DNA from: Leptotrichia hongkongensis
Lineage (GTDB): Bacteria; Fusobacteriota; Fusobacteriia; Fusobacteriales; Leptotrichiaceae
Reading direction: 5' to 3'
Assembly (NCBI RefSeq): GCF_041538065.1
Contig: NZ_JBGORW010000003.1
Coordinates: 139,370 to 203,369, forward strand
Length of the DNA: 64,000 nt
Shown: piece by piece, positions 1-7,853 of the stretch
Position numbering within the stretch: the first letter of the stretch is position 1
Layout of the letters: the number at the start of each line of letters is the position of its first letter
Program-made: the position numbers and the translations under genes
The notes under the pieces: model-generated
The model's database searches: none
Seen by the model: the letters and a program-made list of their open reading frames with translations, nothing else
Told to the model about the DNA's origin: nothing

Positions 1-1
1 A

Positions 2-601
2 CTTGATAAGGAAATTGAAGTTGTCGCAGTAGTAGGAACAGGACTGGATGTTGTATATCCTTATGAAAATCGTAATCTATGGGAAAGAATATCAGAAACA
101 GGTACAATCATAAGCGAATATCCGCTAGGAACACAGCCTACAAGGTGGACTTTTCCTAGAAGAAACCGAATTATAGCAGGAATGTCAGATGGAGTCCTAG
201 TAGCCGAAAGTTTCAAAAAAGGTGGTGCATTAATTACAGCAGAATTAGGATTTAGTATGAATCGTGAAATTTTTGCTGTACCAGGATTCATTAACTATCC
301 TTCATTTGAAGGTTGTAATAATCTAATAAAAAACAACAAAGCAAAATTAGTAACAAGTGCAGATGACATTGCTGAAGAATTCCTATGGGATATTCGTAAA
401 GAAAAAAGTAAATTACAAAAATTAACAGAAGAAGAACAAATTGTATTCGAAACAATAATGGAAGAAGTAAGTTTTGAGCAAATACTGCAAAGCGTAAAAG
501 AAAAAATCGAAAAAAATAAATTGTTTTCAATAATTATGAGCCTAAAAATTAGAGGATTAATTACAGAAACAAACGGGGCAAAGTACATAAGGATAGTGTA
601 A
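2..601 (+). CDS. dprA: DNA processing protein DprA/Smf, C-terminal part (5' end outside window)
   Basis: The frame is open from base 2 to the TAA at 599-601, so the start lies upstream of the window. The visible part is the second half of the Rossmann-like DprA fold: a GTGLDVVYPYEN segment, then ISEYPLG, FPRRNRIIAGMSDGVLVAE and a GGALITAELGF stretch ending in AVPG. These are the family hallmarks. The last 70 residues look like the helical winged-helix domain found at the C-terminus of many DprA proteins. DprA loads RecA onto incoming single-stranded DNA during natural transformation, in the cytoplasm. The next genes are topA and a Xer recombinase, the order known from Bacillus (smf-topA-codV). 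The identification is firm; only the N-terminus cannot be judged. Confidence 0.93.
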   Translation, partial: LDKEIEVVAVVGTGLDVVYPYENRNLWERISETGTIISEYPLGTQPTRWTFPRRNRIIAGMSDGVLVAESFKKGGALITAELGFSMNREIFAVPGFINYPSFEGCNNLIKNNKAKLVTSADDIAEEFLWDIRKEKSKLQKLTEEEQIVFETIMEEVSFEQILQSVKEKIEKNKLFSIIMSLKIRGLITETNGAKYIRIV

Positions 602-622
602 TTAAAGTAAGAGAACAGTACT

Positions 623-925
623 ACACCCTTGCATCTTGCGATTGTCTAAGTATTTTTAATTCAGTAATACCAATTGTAATAAAAATAATAAGCAAAATTT
701 CGTTAGAAGAAAAATAGCTGTTTGAGCTTTTGGAATAGATTTTAAATTAAATAAAATTGTTCAATTAAGAATAATTTATATTCAAAAGCGAGTTCTATTT
801 TTCTTTTATAAGAAAGTTTTGCGTAGAGCGTGGGTGCAGGGAGAGGGCGTTTGTTCTCCCTGCTTAAAAACTAATATGAATAAAGTAAGAAAAGTAATTA
901 TTAATCAAAATAATTTAAAAATAAA
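623..925 (+). repeat. Modular intergenic repeat, family B, copy 1
   Basis: This fills most of the gene-free gap between dprA and topA. It shares ACCCTTGCA and GTCTAAG near the left end with the copy at 17585. With the copy at 9776 it shares AGCAAAATT, GTTTGAGCTTTTGGA, TTCAAAAGCGA and AAGTTTTGCG. The tail TAATTATTAATCAAAATAAT also recurs after the 9776 copy. It ends with a GC-rich hairpin. The left terminal hairpin seen in the other copies is degraded here. It is non-coding and I infer an old mobile or MITE-like element. Confidence 0.7.
836..863. terminator. GC-rich hairpin at the right end of repeat copy 1
   Basis: GCAGGGAGA (836-844) pairs with TCTCCCTGC (855-863), a perfect 9-bp stem in otherwise AT-rich DNA. 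It is followed by CTTAAAAA rather than a clean T-run. It may act as a transcription barrier between dprA and topA, or simply be the end structure of the repeat. Confidence 0.45.
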
Positions 926-964
926 AATATATTAAATAGATAAAGAAATAAGGAGAAAATAAAG

Positions 965-3361
965 TTGGCTAGAAAGTTAGTTATTGTTGAGTCACCGTCG
1001 AAGGCAAAAACTATCGAAAAGATACTTGGTAGGAATTATGAAGTTGTTGCATCTTACGGACATGTGATTGATTTACCAAAAACGAAAATTGGAATAGATG
1101 TGGAAAATAATTTTGAGCCTCAATATAAGGTTATAAAAGGGAAAGGTGAGGTTTTAAAGAAATTAAAGGAAAAAGCGAAAAGTGCAAACGCTGTTTACCT
1201 GGCATCAGATCAGGATAGGGAAGGGGAAGCGATTGCTTGGCATATTTCTAATTATATTAAGCAGCCTGACAAGGTAAAAAGGATAGAATTTAACGAGATA
1301 ACAAAGACGGCTGTAAATAATGCGATTAAAAATCCAAGAGATATTAATGATAACCTTGTGAATGCACAGCAGGCTAGAAGACTATTGGATAGAATTGTGG
1401 GATATAAGATAAGTCCGCTTTTATGGAAAATAATTAATCGTAACGCCAGTGCTGGTCGTGTACAGTCAGTTGCATTAAAGCTGATTTGTGACCTGGAAGA
1501 TGAGATAAATGCGTTTGTACCCCAAAAATATTGGGAAGTAAGTGCATTAATTGAAAAAGATATTAATCTTAATTTAGTAAAAATTGCAGATGAAAAAGTG
1601 GATAAAATCTTTGATGAAAAAGTTGTAAAAAAACTGAAAAAAGATTTGAAAAATGAAGCATTGACGCTTGAAAAAATAGAAGTTAAGAAAAAATCACAAA
1701 GACCGCCACTTGTATTTAAGACAAGTACACTGCAGCAGCTTGCTTCATCATATCTTGGTTACGGTGCAAGCAAAACGATGAGAATTGCACAGCAGCTTTA
1801 TGAAGGACTTGCAATTAATGGCGAAAATAAAGGGCTAATAACATATATGAGAACAGATTCTACAAGAATTTCTGTTGATGCCCTAAATATGGCAAAAGAT
1901 TATATTACAAAAAATTATGGTGAAAAATACGTTGGAAAATATATTGTAAAAAATTCAAAATCAAATGTTCAGGATGCCCACGAGGGAATCCGTCCATCTG
2001 ATATTAACTTAGTCCCAGATAATATAAAAGCTTATTTGACTAATGATCAGTACAGATTGTATAAATTGATTTGGGATAGATTTCTAGTTTCACAGTTTGC
2101 AGCTATGCAGTATGAGCAGATGCAAATTAACGCTGTGAATGGAGATTACAATTTTCGTGGGACTATTAATAAAGTAACTTTTGATGGATATTACAAGATT
2201 TTTAAAGACGAGGATGAAATTAAGACTGGAGATTTTCCAGAATTAAAGGAAGGCAGTATTCATCCAATAGACAAATTAAATGTGGAAGAAGGAATAACAA
2301 AGCCTCCAACAAGATTTTCCGAAGCGACGCTTGTAAAAAAACTGGAATCAGAGGGAATTGGACGTCCATCAACTTATGCTTCAATTGTCGAAACGCTTAA
2401 ATCAAGGGAATATGTTGAACTTATTGAAAAGCGTTTTCATCCAACATATTTGGGATACGAGGTAAAGGATGAACTTGTCAAGAACTTTAAGGATGTTATG
2501 AATGTGAAATTTACGGCGAATATGGAAAAGGAACTGGATAAGGTTGAAGAAGGGAGAGTTGAATGGATACAACTTTTGAGAACTTTTTATGATTCGCTTG
2601 AAAAGGATATTGACAAGTTTGAGAAAGAAATTGATAAAATAAAAAATCGTAGAATTGTATCGGATGTGCTGGATTCAGAGGGAAATCCAATGATTTTAAA
2701 AACGGGGCTTTATGGAAAATATTTGATTAGTGAAACAAATGAAAATGAAAAAATTTCGTTAAAAGGAATTGCAATATCGCCAGAAGCTCTTAAAAAAGGA
2801 GAAGTTTTTGTAAAAGAGGAAGTAGAGAAACTTCAAAACAATAAAAAAGGAATTTTGACTGATTATTTTGATGAAGATGGAAACAGATATGTGCTTAAAG
2901 TTGGACGTTTTGGAGAATATCTTGAAAGTGAAAATTATGAAAAAGATGAAAAAAGAATGTCGTTGCCAGCTGAATTGAAGCAAAAATATAAAAAAGGTGC
3001 TGTAATAGAGCTGGATGGAGTATTGCAAATAAACGATGAAATGAAACGGTTGCAGGAAATTGACAGAAAAATAATAGAAGAAGCAGGAACATGTGAATTT
3101 TGCGGAAAACCGTATGAAATAAAAACTGGAAGATTTGGAAAATTTTTGGCTTGCACAGGATACCCGGAATGTAAGACTATAAAAAATATAAAAACTGGGA
3201 AAGTTACAAGAGTGACTGAAAAAGCAGAAAAAGCCAAGAAAACTACAAAAAAGGCAACTAAAAAAACAACTAAAAAAACAACAGCTAAAGCAAAATCTAC
3301 ATCTACAAAGGCTAAAAAGACAGCAGCAACTAGAAAATCTACAGCAAAAAAGTCTAAATAG
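965..3361 (+). CDS. topA: DNA topoisomerase I (type IA)
   Basis: 798 residues, TTG start preceded by AAGGAG. The N-terminal Toprim domain opens with KLVIVESPSKAKTIEKIL and has the metal-binding DQDREGE at about residues 82-88. The catalytic tyrosine is Tyr294 in GLITYMRTDSTRIS. The C-terminal part has topoisomerase repeat segments and a single four-cysteine zinc finger (CEFC...CTGYPEC, about 702-723). It ends in a lysine/threonine/alanine tail of about 60 residues, probably a basic DNA-binding tail. The enzyme relaxes negative supercoils behind RNA polymerase. Length fits bacterial TopA, although E. coli has more zinc fingers. It sits between dprA and a Xer recombinase, a widely kept order. 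No odd features apart from the long basic tail. Confidence 0.98.
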   Translation: MARKLVIVESPSKAKTIEKILGRNYEVVASYGHVIDLPKTKIGIDVENNFEPQYKVIKGKGEVLKKLKEKAKSANAVYLASDQDREGEAIAWHISNYIKQPDKVKRIEFNEITKTAVNNAIKNPRDINDNLVNAQQARRLLDRIVGYKISPLLWKIINRNASAGRVQSVALKLICDLEDEINAFVPQKYWEVSALIEKDINLNLVKIADEKVDKIFDEKVVKKLKKDLKNEALTLEKIEVKKKSQRPPLVFKTSTLQQLASSYLGYGASKTMRIAQQLYEGLAINGENKGLITYMRTDSTRISVDALNMAKDYITKNYGEKYVGKYIVKNSKSNVQDAHEGIRPSDINLVPDNIKAYLTNDQYRLYKLIWDRFLVSQFAAMQYEQMQINAVNGDYNFRGTINKVTFDGYYKIFKDEDEIKTGDFPELKEGSIHPIDKLNVEEGITKPPTRFSEATLVKKLESEGIGRPSTYASIVETLKSREYVELIEKRFHPTYLGYEVKDELVKNFKDVMNVKFTANMEKELDKVEEGRVEWIQLLRTFYDSLEKDIDKFEKEIDKIKNRRIVSDVLDSEGNPMILKTGLYGKYLISETNENEKISLKGIAISPEALKKGEVFVKEEVEKLQNNKKGILTDYFDEDGNRYVLKVGRFGEYLESENYEKDEKRMSLPAELKQKYKKGAVIELDGVLQINDEMKRLQEIDRKIIEEAGTCEFCGKPYEIKTGRFGKFLACTGYPECKTIKNIKTGKVTRVTEKAEKAKKTTKKATKKTTKKTTAKAKSTSTKAKKTAATRKSTAKKSK

Positions 3362-3367
3362 CTAGAA

Positions 3368-3415
3368 AAAATAATTAATTTATTAAAATTAAAGTATAAA
3401 ATTATTTTGTTTTTT
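3368..3415 (+). terminator. Possible terminator after topA
   Basis: AAAATAATT (3368-3376) can pair with AATTATTTT (3400-3408), followed by GTTTTTTATT. The stem is all A/T, so the call is weak. Confidence 0.3.
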
Positions 3416-3549
3416 ATTATCGGACTAAAAAAATGAATAATATAGAGTGTTATAGATTTTAAATACGATTTTAGATAATTTTTAAATAAAAAATAGAATT
3501 AATCTGTATTGCTGTGAATGATTGTGTTATAATAAATGGAGAAGTTTTA

Positions 3550-4662
3550 ATGAATAATAGTGACAAAGGTATTGAGAAAGAAAAGGTAACTGAAAATAAG
3601 GACAATATAAAAAATGAAAATCTTGTGATGTATGTAGACAAATTTTTGTATTATGAAGAGGTTATTCTTGGAAAGAGTTTTAATACGATTAGAAGTTATC
3701 GGCGGGATTTACTGCAGTTTATGGAATATCTGGATGAATATGAGGAAATTCATAATTTTGAAGAAATTGAAATGATGACATTCAGATCCTTTATTGCATA
3801 TTTAAATTCTCCTCAGAAGCTGGCTAAAGAGGAAGAGAAGGAAAAAAAGCATTCTCAGAAAAATACTGCAAATACAGAAATTGATGATACAGAATCAGAG
3901 ATTGATAAGATAAAAAGTATTGAAGATATGGAAGAATTAAATACAAAAATGAGTGTCAAGCCAGTGTCTAAAAGAACTATAAATAGGAAGATTTCAGCAC
4001 TTAGGACATTTTTTAAATATCTTCAGGAAATAAAAGTGATTGAAACGAATAAGGCGGCTTATATTAATGTTCCAAAATTCGAGAAGGAATTGCCAAATGT
4101 ATTGAATAGAGATGACTTAAACAGGTTGAGAAATGTTATAAATACCGAAAAAATTACTGGGATTCGGGATAGATTAATTATTGAACTTCTTTATTCTAGC
4201 GGGCTTCGTTCGATAGAACTTATTAATTTGAGTGAATTTATGATTGATATTGAAGAGCGGGAAATTAGGGTTATTGGAAAAGGGGATAAGGAACGGATAA
4301 CTTTTTTTAGTGAAAATGCTAAGAAATGGCTGATAAAGTATATTGAGGAAAAGAAAAAGCAATATGAAAACTACACTAGGGAAGTATTGATTGTAAACAG
4401 TAAAGGGAAAAAATTGACAACACGTTCATTAAGAAGGCTTATTTCGGCACACGCACATGAAGCTGGGATACAGAAGGAAATAACACCGCATGTATTTAGG
4501 CATTCATTTGCAACAGAACTTTTAAATAACGGAGTGGATATCCGATATTTACAGGAATTGCTTGGGCATAGTAGTATTGCTACAACACAGGTTTACACAC
4601 ACGTGAGCAAGGCTTTCTTGCGAGATATTTATATGAGTACTCATCCATTAGCTAAGGAATAA
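3550..4662 (+). CDS. xerC: Tyrosine recombinase, XerC/XerD type, with an internal charged insertion
   Basis: 370 residues from ATG 3550, chosen because GGAGAAG lies just upstream; an in-frame GTG at 3514 would add 12 residues without a better ribosome site. The core-binding domain has the FLYYEEVILGKSFNTIRSY pattern. The catalytic domain carries Arg220 (SSGLRSIEL), Lys243, His314 and Arg317 (HVFRHSFATELL), His340 (LLGHSSIATTQ) and Tyr349. All active-site residues are present, so it should be active. Xer proteins resolve chromosome dimers at dif. Most are about 300 residues; here residues 89-137 form a highly charged Lys/Glu/Asp insertion between the helices of the N-terminal domain. The position after dprA-topA argues for the XerC/CodV role, but XerC and XerD cannot be separated by eye. 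Confidence 0.88.
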   Translation: MNNSDKGIEKEKVTENKDNIKNENLVMYVDKFLYYEEVILGKSFNTIRSYRRDLLQFMEYLDEYEEIHNFEEIEMMTFRSFIAYLNSPQKLAKEEEKEKKHSQKNTANTEIDDTESEIDKIKSIEDMEELNTKMSVKPVSKRTINRKISALRTFFKYLQEIKVIETNKAAYINVPKFEKELPNVLNRDDLNRLRNVINTEKITGIRDRLIIELLYSSGLRSIELINLSEFMIDIEEREIRVIGKGDKERITFFSENAKKWLIKYIEEKKKQYENYTREVLIVNSKGKKLTTRSLRRLISAHAHEAGIQKEITPHVFRHSFATELLNNGVDIRYLQELLGHSSIATTQVYTHVSKAFLRDIYMSTHPLAKE

Positions 4663-4713
4663 TGGATTGGATTCAATTTTAATGTAAAAGGAATGAGAAA
4701 ATAGGAGGAAATT

Positions 4714-5835
4714 TTGATTAAAAAAAAATGTAGCGGTTGCGGAATTGAACTGCAGTTTGAAGATAAAAATAAGGAAGGATATGTTCCTGAAGAGAAGTTT
4801 ATAACAGAGGATAATTTACTTTGTCAGAGATGTTTTAAAATTAAAAATTATGGGGAAAACCTTGTAAATAATTTTAGTAGGGAAGATTATCTGAAAGAAG
4901 TAAATGAATGTGTAAAAAAATCTGATATAATACTTCCAATTTTTGATATTATTGACTTTGAAGGTTCATTTACTGAGGAAATCTTGGATTATCTAAGAGA
5001 TTACAGATCTATAATTTTAATTAATAAAATAGATTTACTGCCTGACTTTATACATCCAACTGAAATTTCCAACTGGGTAAAGGATAGGCTTGCCGAAGAA
5101 GATATTGTACCCGATGATATCGCTTTTATCAGCGCAAAAAATAAATACGGAGTAAATGGAATAATCAGAAAAATTAAAAATATTTTTCATAACAAAAAAG
5201 TAAAGGCAACTGTACTTGGAGTTTCAAATGTTGGAAAATCATCAGTTATAAATTTACTTCTTGGGAACAATAAAATAACAACTTCTAAATATTCTGGAAC
5301 TACTTTAAAATCAATTAATAATAAAATTCCAAATAGTGAAATTACGATAATTGACACACCTGGACTTATTCCAGATGGGAGAATTTCTGATTTAATCAGT
5401 GTAGAAAATGGATTAAAGTTAGTGCCAGCTGGAGAAATTTCACGAAAAACTTTTAAACTTGAAGAAAATCAAGTATTTATGTTTGATGTTTTCTGTAGAT
5501 TTAAAATACTTGGAAATGAACTTCTAGAAAGTGGGAGCAAGCCTATATTTTCTGCTTATGCTTCAAAAAGCGTGAAGTTTCACGTGGCTCGTGAGGAAAG
5601 AGTGCAAGACTTGCTAAATGGAAATTACTTTGAAATTTTACAGGGAAGTGAGAAAGAAAAGTATTTTCAAAATGAATTTGTAACTCATGAAGTGGAAATT
5701 GAGCAAAACGAGGAACTGGTAATAGCAGGATTAGGCTGGATAAATGTCAAAAGAGGACCGCTAAAGGTACAGCTTGAAGTTCCAAAAAATGTGAAAGTGA
5801 TTGTTAGACCGTCAATTTTTAAAAATAGAAAATAA
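4714..5835 (+). CDS. yqeH: Circularly permuted GTPase YqeH
   Basis: 373 residues, TTG start with AGGAGG upstream. An N-terminal zinc finger (Cys6, Cys9, Cys37, Cys40) is followed by GTPase motifs in permuted order: G4 NKID (104-107), G5 SAK (140-142), G1 GVSNVGKSS (169-177) and G3 DTPG (214-217). This order with a treble-clef finger is diagnostic of the YqeH/NOA1 group, which assists assembly of the small ribosomal subunit. The C-terminal 150 residues match the conserved YqeH tail. It follows the recombinase gene after about 50 bases and may share its transcript. Confidence 0.95.
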   Translation: MIKKKCSGCGIELQFEDKNKEGYVPEEKFITEDNLLCQRCFKIKNYGENLVNNFSREDYLKEVNECVKKSDIILPIFDIIDFEGSFTEEILDYLRDYRSIILINKIDLLPDFIHPTEISNWVKDRLAEEDIVPDDIAFISAKNKYGVNGIIRKIKNIFHNKKVKATVLGVSNVGKSSVINLLLGNNKITTSKYSGTTLKSINNKIPNSEITIIDTPGLIPDGRISDLISVENGLKLVPAGEISRKTFKLEENQVFMFDVFCRFKILGNELLESGSKPIFSAYASKSVKFHVAREERVQDLLNGNYFEILQGSEKEKYFQNEFVTHEVEIEQNEELVIAGLGWINVKRGPLKVQLEVPKNVKVIVRPSIFKNRK

Positions 5836-5855
5836 ATTTAAGAAATTATAAAACT

Positions 5856-5882
5856 CAGATTTATTGAAGATTTGATTTTTTT
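5856..5882 (+). terminator. Weak terminator after yqeH
   Basis: CAGATT (5856-5861) pairs with GATTTG (5869-5874) using two G-T pairs, followed by a run of eight T within ATTTTTTTT. Short and weak. Confidence 0.4.
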
Positions 5883-5920
5883 AAAAGAATAGAAATTTGA
5901 AATATAATAAAGAATTTGAA

Positions 5921-5991
5921 GGAAGGAGAGCATGATTTTTACATTTAAAAAATATAAATTAAAAAATTCGTAAATTTCATGCAGAGAAATG
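5921..5991 (+). promoter_or_regulatory. Shine-Dalgarno, hairpin, start codon arrangement (pilin-like gene)
   Basis: GGAAGGAG (5921-5928) is the only good ribosome site but lies 60 bases before the ATG at 5989. In between, GCATGA plus TTTAC (5930-5942) pairs with GTAAA plus TCATGC (5970-5982), interrupted by a two-base mismatch. Folding leaves six bases between the stem and the ATG. The left arm holds its own ATG (5932), which would encode a 13-residue peptide ending at 5973. Confidence 0.5.
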
Positions 5992-6429
5992 GCTTTTTAT
6001 AATAATAATTATTATGAGAATAATAGAACAAGAGCAAATAGAAAAATTATTCTTCGTGGTATAACTTTTCTTTTGGTAGTATTTATTGCGATATTTAATG
6101 TTGTGATTTTGTTTTCAAGAAAAGTAGACAAACTTATAACTGCTGATATTCAAGTGGAGACAGTAAAATTACAAAATGCAATCAAAAAGTTTAATGAAGT
6201 TACAGGATCAAATCCTAAATTAGCAGGTCTTGAGGATAGTTTACAAAATGTAAAAAGTTCAGATGGAAAATATAATTTTGAAACTTTTTATGGAAGGGAT
6301 AAAATTTATGAAATTCCTGAAAGCATAAAGGATTCAAGAGAAAGAAGCAATAGAATTGTAACAAAAAAAGATAAAAAAGGTGGATGGGTTTACGATCAAT
6401 TAAAAGGAACAATTTCACCAAATATTTAA
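5989..6429 (+). CDS. Single-pass membrane protein with a pseudopilin-like C-terminal region
   Basis: 146 residues. An Asn/Tyr-rich N-terminus of about 20 residues is followed by one membrane helix (about 22-44). The exterior part has a helical segment (VETVKLQNAIKKFNEVTG) and ends in GGWVYDQLKGTISPNI. That ending resembles the last strand of type II secretion pseudopilins and minor pilins (GGWxYD...G.I.PN). No prepilin-peptidase site is present, since the N-terminus is long and lacks the GFTLIE motif, so it is not an ordinary pilin. No secretion or pilus genes lie nearby. The ATG has no close ribosome site; see the hairpin entry just upstream. Function unknown. Confidence 0.6.
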   Translation: MAFYNNNYYENNRTRANRKIILRGITFLLVVFIAIFNVVILFSRKVDKLITADIQVETVKLQNAIKKFNEVTGSNPKLAGLEDSLQNVKSSDGKYNFETFYGRDKIYEIPESIKDSRERSNRIVTKKDKKGGWVYDQLKGTISPNI

Positions 6430-6490
6430 TAATACAAAATGAAAATGGGGGAGTTGAAAGAAACTTAGTTAGAAAGAAGATTAGGAAAAA

Positions 6491-7264
6491 ATGAAATTTT
6501 CAAGTTTAGGAAGTGGAAGTAGCGGAAACTCCAGCTATATTGAAATGGGAAACAAGAAATTTCTTATAGATGCAGGATTTAGTGGAAAAAAAATTGTAGA
6601 AAAATTGAACAATATTGAAAAAAGGATTGAGGATGTAATGGGGATATTTGTGACACATGAGCATTCTGACCATATTCAAGGGCTTGGAGTTATATCAAGA
6701 AAATACGATATTCCAATTTATCTTCATGAAGTGACTTATAATGTAATTAAGGACAGAATTGGAAAAATTGAGAAAAAAAATTTAAATTTTATAAGAGATG
6801 AAAAAATTGTTATTGACAATTGCGTGATAAATAACTTTGAAGTAATGCACGATGCTGAAAAGTGCTTGGGATATACATTTGAATACGAAGGGAAAAAATT
6901 GTCCTATGCAAGTGATGTTGGCTGTGTAAACAATATTATTAAGGAAAATTTGAAAAATAGTGATGTAATTGTGCTTGAAAGTAATTATGACTATAATATG
7001 CTAATGACAGGGCCTTATCATTGGGAACTGAAAAATCGTGTGAAGGGAAGAAATGGACATTTGTCAAATGCAGAAGCATCAAAGCTGATTGGGCAGGTGC
7101 TTTGCGAGAAACTGAAAAAGGTTTATTTAATGCATATAAGCAAGGATAATAACACGCCAGAGCTGGCTTATAATTCGCTGTATCAAATTTTGGAGCGAGA
7201 AAATAAAAGCCATTTGGAAATTGAAATTATTAACGAAGAGGGAACAGAAATTTATAAAATATAG
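6491..7264 (+). CDS. Metallo-beta-lactamase-fold hydrolase, YycJ/WalJ family
   Basis: 257 residues starting MKFSSLGSGSSGNSSYIE, the typical opening of the YycJ (VicX/WalJ) family. The metal motif THEHSDH is at residues 55-61. Further ligands are a histidine in the MHDAEKCLGYTFE region, the aspartate in SYASDVG and a C-terminal histidine in YLMHISKDN. YycJ proteins are single-domain nuclease-like enzymes linked in Firmicutes to the WalRK regulon and DNA maintenance. No WalRK genes are visible here. TTAGG lies shortly upstream of the ATG. It is followed after 31 bases by a DNA-glycosylase-like gene, probably in the same operon with ychF. Confidence 0.88.
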   Translation: MKFSSLGSGSSGNSSYIEMGNKKFLIDAGFSGKKIVEKLNNIEKRIEDVMGIFVTHEHSDHIQGLGVISRKYDIPIYLHEVTYNVIKDRIGKIEKKNLNFIRDEKIVIDNCVINNFEVMHDAEKCLGYTFEYEGKKLSYASDVGCVNNIIKENLKNSDVIVLESNYDYNMLMTGPYHWELKNRVKGRNGHLSNAEASKLIGQVLCEKLKKVYLMHISKDNNTPELAYNSLYQILERENKSHLEIEIINEEGTEIYKI

Positions 7265-7295
7265 AATATTAGAATAAAGAATAAGGAAAAAAGTT

Positions 7296-7829
7296 ATGTG
7301 GAATGACTTAAAGCTGGAAATCGACATTTGTACTAAATGTATATTAGAAAAAACGAGAATTAATCCAATTGTTGGTGAAGGGAATAAAAAGGCAGAAATT
7401 TTATTTGTACTGGATAGCATAAGTGAGGAAGAGGATGTAAAGCAGAAACTTTTGATTGACAGAAATGGAAAATATTTTAAAAAATTTTTGGAGTATTCAA
7501 AGCTCGATTTGAAGAAATGTTATTTTACAACTCTCACAAAATGCAGCTCACATGGTAATTTAATCGAGAAAGACAGTATTATAAAGTGTAATGAGTTTCT
7601 TGTAGCACAAATTGCCTTAATTAACCCAAGGTACATTGTAACAGTTGGAGAAAGGGCAACTAAATCACTTTTAGAAGATGTAGAAAAAGAGGATATAAAA
7701 GATTTAGTGGGTAAAGTGTTTGATTTTTATGGAGAAATTAAGGTTGTACCGATTTACGATATTTCCTATTTGTTTAAAGCGACAGATAAGGAAAAATGGA
7801 AATTAATAAAAATTTTGGAAAAATTATAA
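7296..7829 (+). CDS. Family 4-like uracil-DNA glycosylase with altered active site
   Basis: 177 residues. Four cysteines at 12, 15, 83 and 98 match the spacing of the iron-sulfur cluster in family 4 uracil-DNA glycosylases, and the segments ILFV, LKKCYFTTLTKC and NPRYIVTVGERAT follow the family scaffold. The active-site motifs are changed: the expected GEAPG loop reads LDSIS (39-43), the ED..G.PF segment is replaced by EEDVKQKLLIDRNGKYF, and the C-terminal HPS-type motif is missing (PIYDIS). Glycosylase activity is therefore doubtful; it may bind uracil or DNA without cutting, or have another substrate. It lies between the yycJ-like gene and ychF with gaps of about 25-30 bases, so it is likely co-transcribed. 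Confidence 0.72.
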   Translation: MWNDLKLEIDICTKCILEKTRINPIVGEGNKKAEILFVLDSISEEEDVKQKLLIDRNGKYFKKFLEYSKLDLKKCYFTTLTKCSSHGNLIEKDSIIKCNEFLVAQIALINPRYIVTVGERATKSLLEDVEKEDIKDLVGKVFDFYGEIKVVPIYDISYLFKATDKEKWKLIKILEKL

Positions 7830-7853
7830 AATAAGAAAGGAAATAAAATAAGA

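Noticed and set aside
5932..5973. The 13-codon frame before the pilin-like gene as a real gene
   Set aside because: It has the best ribosome site but an AT-rich low-complexity product and lies within the stem-loop; it is better explained by the Shine-Dalgarno-hairpin-start arrangement.
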